DNA of 64,000 bases from an uncultured Sphingomonas sp. (GTDB lineage Bacteria > Pseudomonadota > Alphaproteobacteria > Sphingomonadales > Sphingomonadaceae), in NCBI RefSeq assembly GCF_936927845.1, contig NZ_CAKZHV010000060.1, positions 124,001 to 188,000 of the forward strand, given 5' to 3'. This document shows positions 44,916 to 53,464 of this stretch, piece after piece. A program made the translations under genes and the position numbers. Positions within the stretch are counted from its first letter, which is position 1, and every line of letters starts with the position of its first letter. The notes beneath the pieces are model-generated. The model made no database searches, had not been told where the DNA came from, and saw only the letters and a program-made list of their open reading frames with translations.

Positions 44916-46103
44916 ATGGTCGAGGTGAAGCGCGTGGCAACATGGCTGAAGATCGTGGGCGGCACGCTGGTGCTGCTCGTCGTCGCCGCAGGCCTGGCGA
45001 TCACAATCGTGCCGCGCTTCCTCGATCGCATCTACTACGAAGGGCCGGAGAGCGGCCATTTCGACGGCGCGCGCTTCTTCAACCCCGATGGTGAGGATAC
45101 CGCACGCGCGCCGGGCGGCGGCAGTCGCGGCGGCTTCCTGTGGCGGCAACTGACCGGCAGCGACGACCGCCCCGCCTGGCCCGACCGCGTGCCCGTCTCC
45201 GCGACCAGACCCGCGTCGCGCGTCGATGGTGAGCGGATGGTCGCGACCTGGATCGGCCACGCCACCGTGCTGGTGCAGACGCACGGCCTAAATATCCTGA
45301 CCGACCCCGTCTATACCGAGCATGCCGGCCCGTTCGGCTTCGGCCCCGGTCGCGTCGCCGCACCCGGCATCACGTTCGACGATCTGCCGCACATCGACCT
45401 CGTGCTGATCAGCCACAACCATTACGACCATCTCGACAACGCGACGCTCAAGCGACTGTGGCAGCGCGACAAACCCGCGATCGTCACCAGCCTGGGCAAT
45501 GACAGCGTGATCGCGCAGACGGGTGCGAAGGCAACCGCGCTCGACTGGGGTGGGCGCGTGGCAGTGCGTCCGGGCGTTGAGGTCGCGGTGACGCGCAACC
45601 ACCATTGGGGCAGCCGCTGGTTCACCGATCGCAATCGCGCACTCTGGTCCAGCTTCGTGGTGCGATTTCCTAGCGGTGGAAACCTGTTCTTCGCCGGCGA
45701 CACAGGCTTCGGCGACGGGCGCTGGCCGGCAGAAGCTGCCGCGCTCGGTCCGATTCGGCTCGCACTGATCCCGATCGGCGCGTTCCGCTTCGCGCCCGGA
45801 CAGATGTCGTCGGGAAGCCATATCGGACCGGCCGAGGCAGCGCTGGTGTATCAGCAGCTGGGCGCGGCGCGCGGGTTGCCGATCCACTGGGGCACGTTTC
45901 GGCTGTCATACGAAGGCTATGACACGCCGCCACGGATGCTCGCCGCAGCGATGCGTTGCAGTGGCGGCGGCAACTTCGCGGGCGTGGCGATCGGGCAAGC
46001 GCAGGAGATCGCCCCAGTCGGAGCGGCGACGCCGGGACGGCCGATGACCCGCGGCGCGATGCTACGCTGTCTCAACACGCCCGCGGTGCGTGCGCTGCGC
46101 TGA
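44916..46103 (+). CDS. MBL-fold metallohydrolase (UlaG/NAPE-PLD-like)
   Basis: A ~390-aa zinc hydrolase with an N-terminal membrane anchor (IVGGTLVLLVVAAGLAI). The metal motifs are HNHYDHLD, preceded by WIGHATVLVQTHGLNILTDPV, and later NHHWGSRW, FFAGDTGFGDG and the final His in GLPIHWGTFRLSYE. Related to N-acyl-phosphatidylethanolamine phospholipase D-like proteins; substrate unknown. GTG 44934, with GAGGTG 6 nt upstream, is the alternative start. Confidence 0.88.
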   Translation: MVEVKRVATWLKIVGGTLVLLVVAAGLAITIVPRFLDRIYYEGPESGHFDGARFFNPDGEDTARAPGGGSRGGFLWRQLTGSDDRPAWPDRVPVSATRPASRVDGERMVATWIGHATVLVQTHGLNILTDPVYTEHAGPFGFGPGRVAAPGITFDDLPHIDLVLISHNHYDHLDNATLKRLWQRDKPAIVTSLGNDSVIAQTGAKATALDWGGRVAVRPGVEVAVTRNHHWGSRWFTDRNRALWSSFVVRFPSGGNLFFAGDTGFGDGRWPAEAAALGPIRLALIPIGAFRFAPGQMSSGSHIGPAEAALVYQQLGAARGLPIHWGTFRLSYEGYDTPPRMLAAAMRCSGGGNFAGVAIGQAQEIAPVGAATPGRPMTRGAMLRCLNTPAVRALR

Positions 46104-46105
46104 CG

Positions 46106-46130
46106 GGAACGTTCGGCGGGCGCAGGCGCT
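46106..46130 (+). promoter_or_regulatory. possible EcfG-like element
   Basis: GGAAC (46106-46110), 16 nt, CGCT (46127-46130), directly before the 58-aa gene. Same layout as the element at 39259, one mismatch from the stress-promoter consensus. Confidence 0.25.
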
Positions 46131-46139
46131 GGTGACAAC

Positions 46140-46316
46140 ATGGACGACGACCGCAAGATCAGCACTGGCCCGAACGGCCGCCCGCTCGGCGACAGCATCT
46201 CGAGCCTTGGACCGGGCATTCCCGACGACGCGCTTGCGCCCGGTGAGGAACTACCCACCCCGCCGAGCGACGAGGAGGTCGAAGCCGGCAAGCGCGCGCT
46301 GGGCGCCGACGATTGA
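46140..46316 (+). CDS. 58-aa acidic disordered protein
   Basis: MDDDRKISTGPNGRPLGDSI, then a Pro/Asp/Glu-rich middle and EEVEAGKRALGADD. Strongly acidic, low in hydrophobics, so probably disordered. It lacks a clear ribosome site but starts after an EcfG-like element. The MBL gene ends 36 nt before it. Codon choice looks coding. Function unknown. Confidence 0.5.
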   Translation: MDDDRKISTGPNGRPLGDSISSLGPGIPDDALAPGEELPTPPSDEEVEAGKRALGADD

Positions 46317-46331
46317 TTTTCGCGTACTTAT

Positions 46332-46358
46332 GTCACCCCGGATCAAGTCCGGGGCGAC
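46332..46358. repeat. REP-like palindrome, copy 4
   Basis: GTCA-CCCCGGA (46336-46342)-TCAAG-TCCGGGG (46348-46354)-CGAC. The outer GTC/GAC also pair, giving the most complete copy of the family. It lies between convergent genes (58-aa protein and the dehydrogenase at 46421). Confidence 0.7.
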
Positions 46359-46420
46359 GAACTGGGCGAATTGCTCGCTTTACCGCGCCCCTCACCGAAC
46401 AACGGGCGGTGGATGGTTGA

Positions 46421-47551
46421 TTACCGGCTCGGATCGATCAGATATTTCTCACCCGTCGCCTTCCGGTCATAGGCACGGATGACCTCGGGATCGAGCGCCT
46501 CCGCCAGCCCGATCGTGCGGGTGTAGTTGCTGGCGAAGGTCGTAGTCAGCTCGTCGACGACGCGCTGGCGCATGCGGCCGACCACCTCGGCACCGGCGCG
46601 CTTCATGAATGGGGTGAGTAGCCATCCCGACACGCTCCACTGGAACCCGAAGGCGAGTCGGTTGAGCACCGTCGGCGACAGGTCGAGCGCGCCATAGATG
46701 TAGAGTTGCTTGAAGCTGTCCGAGCCGTAGCGGCTGAACTCCTTCATGTTGCGCGCCGCGGCCTGTTCCATCGCCTGCACGATGTCGCTGCCGAGCGAGC
46801 CGCCGCCGATCGCGTCGAACGCGACCGTCGCCTGCGTCTCCGCAATCGCGTCGACCAGCTTGCGGCGGAAATCCTCGTCGCGACTGTTGAGCACGTGGGT
46901 CGCGCCGATGTCGCGCAGGATCGCGGCCTGCTCCTCCGAGCGGACGATGTTGACCAGTGGCACACCGTCGGCGAGGCAGATCTTCTGCAACATCTGCCCG
47001 AGGTTCGATGCGGCAGCGGTGTGGACGATCGCCTTGTGCCCCTCCATCCGCGCGGTCTCGACGAAGCCCAAGGCGGTCAGCGGGTTGACGAACATCGATG
47101 CGCCATCGGCCGCGCTCGCGCCCTCCGGCAACGGCACGACGTCGCGTGCCTTGAGCTTGCGGAACTGCGCGTACATCGCGCCGCCCATCATGCCAACGCG
47201 TTTGCCTTGCAATCCTTCCGCACCCGCACCGGCCGCAACAACGGTGCCCGCACCTTCGTTGCCGACGGGAAGCGACTGGCCGAGCCGCGCGCGCACTCCG
47301 CCCTGCCGCTCGCGCGGAACCTGAAAGGTGACGATGGGGCGGTCGGCGTCGCCCGAGGTTTCGAGCGTCGACACGTCGGCTGGGCCGAGCAGCAGGCCGA
47401 GATCGGACGGATTGATCGGCGCGGCCTCGACGCGAACGACGATCTCGCCCTCACCCGGCGCCGTCAGCGTCGTTTCCTCCAGGTTGAGCACCAAGGTGCC
47501 GTCTTCGCGCGCGGCGGAGCGCAGTTCGAGGCCCGTGAACGTGTCCGACAT
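46421..47551 (-). CDS. zinc-binding dehydrogenase / quinone oxidoreductase-like
   Basis: A 376-aa MDR-superfamily protein: GroES-like N-terminus (GEIVVRVEAAPINPSDLGLLLGPAD), VGNEGAGTVVAAGA, and a Rossmann region (HKAIVHTAAASNLGQMLQKICLADGV). The zinc-ligand Cys/His set of alcohol dehydrogenases is absent, so it is closer to zinc-independent quinone reductase-like members. Substrate unknown. It stands upstream of the amidohydrolase in the same strand but 46 nt apart. Confidence 0.85.
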   Translation of the reverse strand: MSDTFTGLELRSAAREDGTLVLNLEETTLTAPGEGEIVVRVEAAPINPSDLGLLLGPADVSTLETSGDADRPIVTFQVPRERQGGVRARLGQSLPVGNEGAGTVVAAGAGAEGLQGKRVGMMGGAMYAQFRKLKARDVVPLPEGASAADGASMFVNPLTALGFVETARMEGHKAIVHTAAASNLGQMLQKICLADGVPLVNIVRSEEQAAILRDIGATHVLNSRDEDFRRKLVDAIAETQATVAFDAIGGGSLGSDIVQAMEQAAARNMKEFSRYGSDSFKQLYIYGALDLSPTVLNRLAFGFQWSVSGWLLTPFMKRAGAEVVGRMRQRVVDELTTTFASNYTRTIGLAEALDPEVIRAYDRKATGEKYLIDPSR

Positions 47552-47596
47552 CCGTGTTCTCCTTGAAGGTTTATCGTTGAGCCTGGGTATGCAGCG

Positions 47597-49291
47597 TCAC
47601 TTGCGCTCCCACGCCTTTTCGCCGCCGATCCAGGTTTCCAACACCTTGGTCTGGCGCAAGTCGGCGGGTGCGGCGGTCGCGGGATCGCGGTCGACGATCA
47701 GGAAGTCGGCCTTTTGTCCGGGTGCAAGATTGCCGAACTTGCTTTCCGCAAACCCGGCATAAGCCGCGCCGCCAGTGAAGGCCCACCATGCCTGCTCGCG
47801 CGTGACGGCCTCTTCGGGGCGCCAGCCACCGGTGGGTTCGCCGTTCGCGTCGGTGCGGGTGAAGGCGGCGGCCCAGCCCGCCCAGGGATCGGGCCGCTCG
47901 ACCGGGAAGTCGGAGCCGAACGCGAGCCCTGCGCCATTCGCCAACATCGAGTGCCACGCATAGGCGCCCGCCAGCCGCGCCTCGCCCAACCGCGCCTGCG
48001 CCATCACGCGGTCGCCGGTCGCGTGGGTCGGCTGCATCGAGGCGATGATGCCGTTCTTGCCAAAGCGCGGCAGGTCGGCGGGATCGACCACCTGCGCGTG
48101 CTCGATCCGCCAGCGGCGATCACCCTTGTAGGTCTGCGACAGCTCGCCGATCGCGTCCAAAGCCTGCTGGTTGGCGCGGTCGCCGATCGCGTGGACCGCG
48201 ACCTGGTAATTGTCCATCGCCGCGCGGCTCATCGTGTTCTGCAATTGATCGTCGGTCAGAAAGCCGAGCCCGCGGTTGCCGGGCGCATCGGAATAGGGCG
48301 CCTTCAGCCACGCGCCGCGCGAGCCGAGCGCGCCGTCGGCGTAGATCTTGACCCCGTTTAAGCGCAGCCGGTCGTCGTACAGCCACGGGGTCGGGCCGGT
48401 GCCGCCGATCATCACGGTGGTGTCGATGCCGTGACCGTAGGACATGATCCGCACGCGCAGCGCGCCGATGTCACCCATCCGGCGATAGGTCATCCAATCC
48501 TCGATCGTGCTCCCCATGTCGGCGACCGCGGTGACGCCGTAGCCGAGCAGGATCTGCTGCGCCTTGAGGAACGCGGCGGTGCGGTCCTTCGGCGTCACCG
48601 GTGGAACGGCGCGGTCGAAGAGCTGCGTCGCGGCATCGACGAACACGCCCGCGGGCGCACCGTTCGCGCCCTTCTCGATCCGCCCGCCCGTGGGCGACAC
48701 GGTGGCGGCGGTGATCTTCGCCGCGCGAATGGCGGCGCTGTTCGCCCAGGCGGCGTGGCCGTCGGCGCGGCTGAGGTACACCGGGCGGTCGGCGACCACC
48801 GCGTCGAGGTCGGCCGCGGTCGGGAAGCGGCCGAGCCCCCATTTCTCCTGGTTCCAGCCGGTGCCGATGATCCAGGCGCGCTCGGGGTTGCCCTTTGCAT
48901 AAGCGGCGATCTTCGCCTTTGCCATGTCAAGCGAGGTCGTGTCCGACAGGTCGAGCGTCAGCGCCTGCAACCCCAGTTCGATCACGTGGCCGTGCGCGTC
49001 GATCATGCCGGGAACCAGCACGCGCCCCTTCATGTCGGCGCGCCAGTCGTACACTGGGCCGGGGTTCTTCTTGGTCCGCTTGGGCGGTTGCTCGTCGGGG
49101 GCGATCAGGCGGACGACACGGCCCGCCTTGTCGACCACCATCGCCTTGAAGCGGACGACACGGCCGGACTTGTCGAGCGTCACGCCCGCGACATTGTCGA
49201 TCAGCGCGTCGGCGAAAGCGGGCGTGGCGGCAACAAGCGCCGCGACGCAGGTGAGGAGCGAGAGACGGCGGGAACGACTGGTGGCGTACAT
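47597..49291 (-). CDS. YtcJ-like amidohydrolase, secreted
   Basis: A 564-aa amidohydrolase-3 protein with signal peptide (LTCVAALVAATPAFA). Metal motif DAHGHVIELG, then MSYGHGIDTT, the catalytic region AVHAIGDRANQQALDAI, IEHAQVVDPADLP and AFGSDFPVERPDPWAGWA. Such enzymes hydrolyse amides, imides or exo-urea bonds; substrate not predictable. Divergent from the broken DUF3298-like gene (45 nt apart). Confidence 0.9.
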   Translation of the reverse strand: MYATSRSRRLSLLTCVAALVAATPAFADALIDNVAGVTLDKSGRVVRFKAMVVDKAGRVVRLIAPDEQPPKRTKKNPGPVYDWRADMKGRVLVPGMIDAHGHVIELGLQALTLDLSDTTSLDMAKAKIAAYAKGNPERAWIIGTGWNQEKWGLGRFPTAADLDAVVADRPVYLSRADGHAAWANSAAIRAAKITAATVSPTGGRIEKGANGAPAGVFVDAATQLFDRAVPPVTPKDRTAAFLKAQQILLGYGVTAVADMGSTIEDWMTYRRMGDIGALRVRIMSYGHGIDTTVMIGGTGPTPWLYDDRLRLNGVKIYADGALGSRGAWLKAPYSDAPGNRGLGFLTDDQLQNTMSRAAMDNYQVAVHAIGDRANQQALDAIGELSQTYKGDRRWRIEHAQVVDPADLPRFGKNGIIASMQPTHATGDRVMAQARLGEARLAGAYAWHSMLANGAGLAFGSDFPVERPDPWAGWAAAFTRTDANGEPTGGWRPEEAVTREQAWWAFTGGAAYAGFAESKFGNLAPGQKADFLIVDRDPATAAPADLRQTKVLETWIGGEKAWERK

Positions 49292-49336
49292 GGATCACGC
49301 TCTATGATGGTCACGCAATTTTGGCGAGAGCGGGCG

Positions 49337-50044
49337 ATGCGGGTTCTCTTTGCAGCGGTGATCATAGCGCTCGGAGCGGCGAGCGCAGCGGCGGAAACGA
49401 TCGAGACTGCCGATTATAGCTTTACCTATGCCTACCCGACCGAGGTCGCCGCGATCCCCAGATTGCGCGCCATGCTGGATGCAGAAGCCAAGGCGCTGCA
49501 CGCGCGGACGGCCCTCGGCGCCGCCGCCGCGCGGCGCGATTCGGTGGGCGCGGCTTACCCCTTCCACCGTAATGATTAGGATAAGACGTGGAAGGTCGTG
49601 ACCAGCACCCCGCGCTTTCTGAGCCTGTCATATAAAGCCTACAGCTTCACCGGCGGCTTGCACGGTAATCTCTCAACCGGCGCGCTGTTGTGGGACAAGG
49701 CGCACGGGGCAAGGCTCGATCCGGCCGCGGTCTTCACCTCACCGGCCGCACTCGAGCACGCCATCGCGCCCATTTACTGCGCGCGGTTGAAGGCCGAGCG
49801 TGCGCGCCGCCTCGCACCGTACAAGGACACGGGCGACCTGTTCAGCCAATGCCCGCCGCTCAGCGACCTGACCCTGCTGCTCGGCTCCAGCGACCGACGT
49901 CACATAAACCGCATCGGCCTGATCGCCGATCCTTACGTCGCCGGGTCCTACGCCGAGGGACAATATGAGGTGACACTGCCGGTTACGCCGGCGATCCTGG
50001 CGATGGTGAAGCCGGCTTACCAGGCAGCGTTCGCGGCGCGGTAA
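49337..50044 (+). pseudogene. DUF3298-like (RsiV/PdaC-type) secreted protein, interrupted by in-frame TAG
   Basis: ATG 49337 gives a signal peptide (MRVLFAAVIIALGAASAAA) and an N-terminal DUF4163-like part ending AYPFHRND. A TAG follows (49577-49579). In the same frame translation would continue DKTWKVVTSTPRFLSLSYKAYSFTGG and run to 50044, matching the C-terminal DUF3298 pattern (LSTGALLWDKAHGARLDPAAVFTS). So this is one gene with one nonsense codon, or a base-call error. An internal GTG at 49598 could start only the second half. Confidence 0.8.
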
Positions 50045-50065
50045 GTTTCGCGCGCCTGTCCTCGC

Positions 50066-50389
50066 TCACCGCGTGCGGGCGCAATCATCGCGGGTGACGG
50101 TATAGGCGAGCTGACGCCCCGGTTGCACATCGCCGCGCGCGACACGCACGCCGCTGCGGCAGGTGATGCGGATCACCCCGTCGAGCGTCGGGCGCGTCGC
50201 CCAATAACCGTTCGAGAACAAGCGTAGCGGGCGCCGCGCGGTACCATCCTCGATAGCGGCGGCAACGACGAGGCCGTTCGGATCGTGAACCACGACGAAG
50301 CCGTGCCACCACAGGTCAAACGCGGCGTAAGCGAGACCAGCGACGATCACCAGCAAAGCGATGCGGGGCGAGAAGAAGTAACGCTGCAC
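50066..50389 (-). CDS. membrane-anchored hypothetical protein (107 aa)
   Basis: One N-terminal membrane helix (IALLVIVAGLAYAAFDLWW), then a small periplasmic domain with two Cys (RITCRSGVRVARGD and TRDDCARTR) that may form a disulfide. No family recognised. Convergent with the DUF3298-like gene (22 nt apart) and divergent from the deaminase gene. Confidence 0.65.
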   Translation of the reverse strand: MQRYFFSPRIALLVIVAGLAYAAFDLWWHGFVVVHDPNGLVVAAAIEDGTARRPLRLFSNGYWATRPTLDGVIRITCRSGVRVARGDVQPGRQLAYTVTRDDCARTR

Positions 50390-50509
50390 GCCCGATCAAT
50401 GCCGGTGGGGTGTCGCGCGTTCCTCCACGGCTTGGCGCCCGCCTATTGCCATGTTTCACCGGATATCGCGGGTGTTCCTCTTGCCCGCGCATTCCGCTAC
50501 GGCGCTGCG

Positions 50510-51766
50510 ATGGCCACCCAGCTCGCATCCTCCACCCAGTCTTCGGGCACCCCGCTTCCCGTCACCTGCGCCGACGTCGCGGCGGCGCACCGGCGGATCG
50601 AGGATCAGGTGGTGCGCACGCCGACGCTGATCAGCCGCACCTTGAGCCAATTGACCGGCGCGACCGTGTACCTGAAGTTCGAGAACCTCCAGTTCACCGC
50701 CGCCTACAAGGAACGGGGCGCGCTCAACACGCTGCTGCAACTCTCCGACGAGGCGCGCGCCAAGGGCGTGATCGCGGCGTCGGCGGGCAATCACGCGCAG
50801 GGGCTTGCCTATCACGCCAACCGGCTGGGCGTGCCCGCGACGATCGTGATGCCGCGCAACACGCCGATCGTAAAGGTGACGCAGACCAAGGGCCACGGCG
50901 CGACCGTGATCCTGGAGGGCGAGACGTTCGATGCCGCCTACGCCCACGCGCGCGTGCTGGAGGCGGAACACGGCTATACCTTCGTTCACCCGTTCGACGA
51001 TCCGCGGATCATCGCGGGCACCGGCACGGTCGCGGTCGAGATGCTGGCCGACGTGCCCGAGATCGACACGTTGGTGGTGCCGATCGGCGGGGGCGGGCTG
51101 ATCTCGGGCATGGCGACGGTCGCGCGCGGCGCGGATCGCGCGATCGAGGTCGTGGGGGTCGAGGCGGAACTCTACCCCTCGATGTACAACCGCGTGAACG
51201 GCACGCAGATGCCGTGCGCGGGCGACACGCTGGCGGAAGGAATCGCGGTCAAGGAGCCCGGTGGCATCACCTCGATGATGGTGCGCGAGCTGGTCGACGA
51301 CATCGTGCTCGTGTCCGAACGCAGCCTTGAGGAAGCGGTCAGCCTGCTGCTCCAGATCGAGAAAACCGTGGTCGAGGGCGCGGGCGCGGCGGGGCTCGCG
51401 GCGCTGCTCCAGCATCCCGATCGCTTCAAGGACCGTATTGTTGGGGTCGTGCTGTGCGGCGGCAACATCGACACGCGACTGCTCGCCAACGTGCTGCTGC
51501 GCGACCTTGCGCGCTCGGGCCGGCTCGCGCGGCTGCGCATCCGCTTGCAGGATCAGCCGGGCGCGCTCTTCAACGTCGCGCGCATCTTCGACCAGGAACG
51601 CATCAACATCATCGAGGTCTATCACCAGCGCGTATTCACGACGCTACCGGCGAAGGGGCTGATCACCGACATCGAGTGCGAGGCACGCGACCGTGCGCAT
51701 CTCGACAGCCTGGTGGCGGCGCTGCGCGCGGCGGGATATGAGGTGAGCGCAGTCGAGCTCGCCTGA
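50510..51766 (+). CDS. ilvA: threonine ammonia-lyase
   Basis: A 418-aa PLP enzyme converting threonine to 2-oxobutanoate and ammonia. The PLP lysine is in FTAAYKERGALN, SAGNHAQGLAYHA binds substrate, and PIGGGGLISGMATV holds the phosphate. A single C-terminal ACT domain (IRLQDQPGALFNVARIFDQERINIIEVY) places it with the short type (IlvA-short or TdcB). ATG 50510 fits the family. Whether it is biosynthetic or catabolic cannot be told here. Confidence 0.93.
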   Translation: MATQLASSTQSSGTPLPVTCADVAAAHRRIEDQVVRTPTLISRTLSQLTGATVYLKFENLQFTAAYKERGALNTLLQLSDEARAKGVIAASAGNHAQGLAYHANRLGVPATIVMPRNTPIVKVTQTKGHGATVILEGETFDAAYAHARVLEAEHGYTFVHPFDDPRIIAGTGTVAVEMLADVPEIDTLVVPIGGGGLISGMATVARGADRAIEVVGVEAELYPSMYNRVNGTQMPCAGDTLAEGIAVKEPGGITSMMVRELVDDIVLVSERSLEEAVSLLLQIEKTVVEGAGAAGLAALLQHPDRFKDRIVGVVLCGGNIDTRLLANVLLRDLARSGRLARLRIRLQDQPGALFNVARIFDQERINIIEVYHQRVFTTLPAKGLITDIECEARDRAHLDSLVAALRAAGYEVSAVELA

Positions 51767-51876
51767 CGCGCGCGTTAACCCACAATCATGGTAAAGCGTC
51801 TTTTCACCGTGGCGTGCGCGATTCATATGCGTGACACGGGCGTTCCGTATCTCGCCCATCTGGAGAATCGTCGGCG

Positions 51877-52653
51877 GTGACCGCGCCTTTTCGTTTCCCG
51901 CGTTTCTTCGTGACCAGCCCGCAGCCATGCCCGTATTTGCCGGGCCGGCAGGAGCGGAAGGTGTTCACCGAGCTGTCCGGCCCGCACGCGGCCGAGTTGA
52001 ACGACGCGCTCGGCCGGATCGGTTTCCGCCGCAGCCAGTCGGTTGCCTATCGCCCGTCGTGCGCGGGGTGTGCGGCCTGCGTGTCGGTGCGCGTGCTGGC
52101 GGGCGAGTTCCGCGCCAATGCGACACAGCGCAAGCTGATGCGCCGCCACGCCGACGTCGAAATCAGCGCCTGCCGCCCATGGGCGACCGACGAGCAGTAC
52201 CAGTTGCTGCGCCGCTATCTCGCCGCGCGGCACCCGACCGGCGGCATGGTCGGCATGGACGAGATGGACTATGCCGACATGGTCGAGCAATCGCCCGTCA
52301 ATTCCGTTATCGTCGAATATCGTGCCCCGGCCGAAAACGGCGTGCCCGGCCAGTTGATCGGCGCGTGTTTGACCGATCGGCAGGCGGACGGTTTGTCGAT
52401 GATCTACAGCTTCTTCGACCCCGACGACGCGGCGTGGCCGGGTCTGGGCAATCTCATCATCCTCGACCACATCCACCGTGCGCGCGATGCCGGGCTCGAT
52501 TACGTCTATCTCGGCTATTGGGTGAAGGGATCGGCGCGCATGGCGTACAAGACCCGCTATCGCCCGATCGAGATACTCGGCCCGCGCGGCTGGTCGCTGC
52601 TGGAGGACGAGGCGGCCGAGACACAGCCGCGCAAGGTCAGCCAGCCGGCCTGA
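51877..52653 (+). CDS. bpt: aspartate/glutamate leucyltransferase (Bpt)
   Basis: A 258-aa transferase adding Leu to N-terminal Asp or Glu of proteins, feeding the ClpS/ClpAP N-degron pathway. The N-terminal Cys-rich patch is RPSCAGCAACVSVRVLAGEFR, and the core has SMIYSFFDPD and LDYVYLGYWVKGSARMAYK, typical of ATE/Bpt. It starts at GTG, whose bases overlap the stop of a 30-codon open frame beginning at ATG 51788. Convergent with the transglutaminase-like gene, 7 nt apart. Confidence 0.93.
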   Translation: MTAPFRFPRFFVTSPQPCPYLPGRQERKVFTELSGPHAAELNDALGRIGFRRSQSVAYRPSCAGCAACVSVRVLAGEFRANATQRKLMRRHADVEISACRPWATDEQYQLLRRYLAARHPTGGMVGMDEMDYADMVEQSPVNSVIVEYRAPAENGVPGQLIGACLTDRQADGLSMIYSFFDPDDAAWPGLGNLIILDHIHRARDAGLDYVYLGYWVKGSARMAYKTRYRPIEILGPRGWSLLEDEAAETQPRKVSQPA

Positions 52654-52659
52654 ACGCTC

Positions 52660-53463
52660 CTACCCTTCCGCACTGACCGACACCGCCACATCGAGCCGCT
52701 CGTCACCCTCGCCCATCCGCGTACCCGCGACCGGCGAGGCGCCGACCGCGTCGAAACCGACCGCGACGCGGACGTGATGCTCCTCGGGCGACAGTCGCAA
52801 CGTCGGATCGAACCCGACCCAGCCGAGCCCCTCGATCCACGCGTCGGCCCAGCCGTGCGGCGCGGGCCGGTTGCCCTCGTGCAGCTCGCAGTAACCCGAC
52901 ACGTATCGCGCCGGTACGCCGCCTGCGCGCGCCGCGGCGATGAAGACGTGCGCCAGATCGCGCGGCGTCGCGGTCTCGCGCGCGAACGCGTCCGCGACCG
53001 CCAGCCCCGGCTCGGGCCGCCCGCGCGCCAGCGTGAAGCGCTCGCCGACCGCATGGTTGAGACGGTGGAGCGCCGCGACGCTACCCGGCTCCTCACCCAG
53101 CACCTCGCGCGCGAATTCCGTGATCGCCGCATCGGCGCGGGTCAGCGGCGTGTCGCGCACGAACAATCGCGCGGGCAGCGGCTCCAGCGTGCCGTGCAGG
53201 ACACCGTCCGAGTGGCTGGTGACCACCTCGCCCGTCACCGACAGGTCGATGCGATCGACCGGTCCGTCGATGTAGAGCATCGTGGTCGCATTGCCGAAGC
53301 CGTCCTGCCCCTCCGTGATGCGCGCGTCGCAGTCGAGCGCGATGTGCCAGTCGGCGACGATCTGGTCGTGCGTGTTGCGCGGCGTCATGCGCAGCAATTG
53401 CACCACGCGCGCCTGCGGCTCGGTGAAGCGATAGGTGGTGCGATGGTCGATCGACAGCCGCAT
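52660..53463 (-). CDS. transglutaminase-like protein lacking the catalytic cysteine
   Basis: A 267-aa protein with the bacterial transglutaminase N-terminal domain (MRLSIDHRTTYRFTEPQARVV, LRMTPRNTHDQ) and a core with FTLARGRPEPG, DLAHVFIAAARAGGVPARYVSGY, His203 in PHGWADAW and Asp219 in GFDPT. Where this family has VCQD, this protein has TPRD (Pro167), so the nucleophile is missing. His and Asp remain. A Cys appears just after (SGYC), which is not the usual position. Start 53463 is 1 nt after the alpha-E stop, so it belongs to the operon 52660-55932. Confidence 0.88.
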   Translation of the reverse strand: MRLSIDHRTTYRFTEPQARVVQLLRMTPRNTHDQIVADWHIALDCDARITEGQDGFGNATTMLYIDGPVDRIDLSVTGEVVTSHSDGVLHGTLEPLPARLFVRDTPLTRADAAITEFAREVLGEEPGSVAALHRLNHAVGERFTLARGRPEPGLAVADAFARETATPRDLAHVFIAAARAGGVPARYVSGYCELHEGNRPAPHGWADAWIEGLGWVGFDPTLRLSPEEHHVRVAVGFDAVGASPVAGTRMGEGDERLDVAVSVSAEG

Positions 53464-53464
53464 C

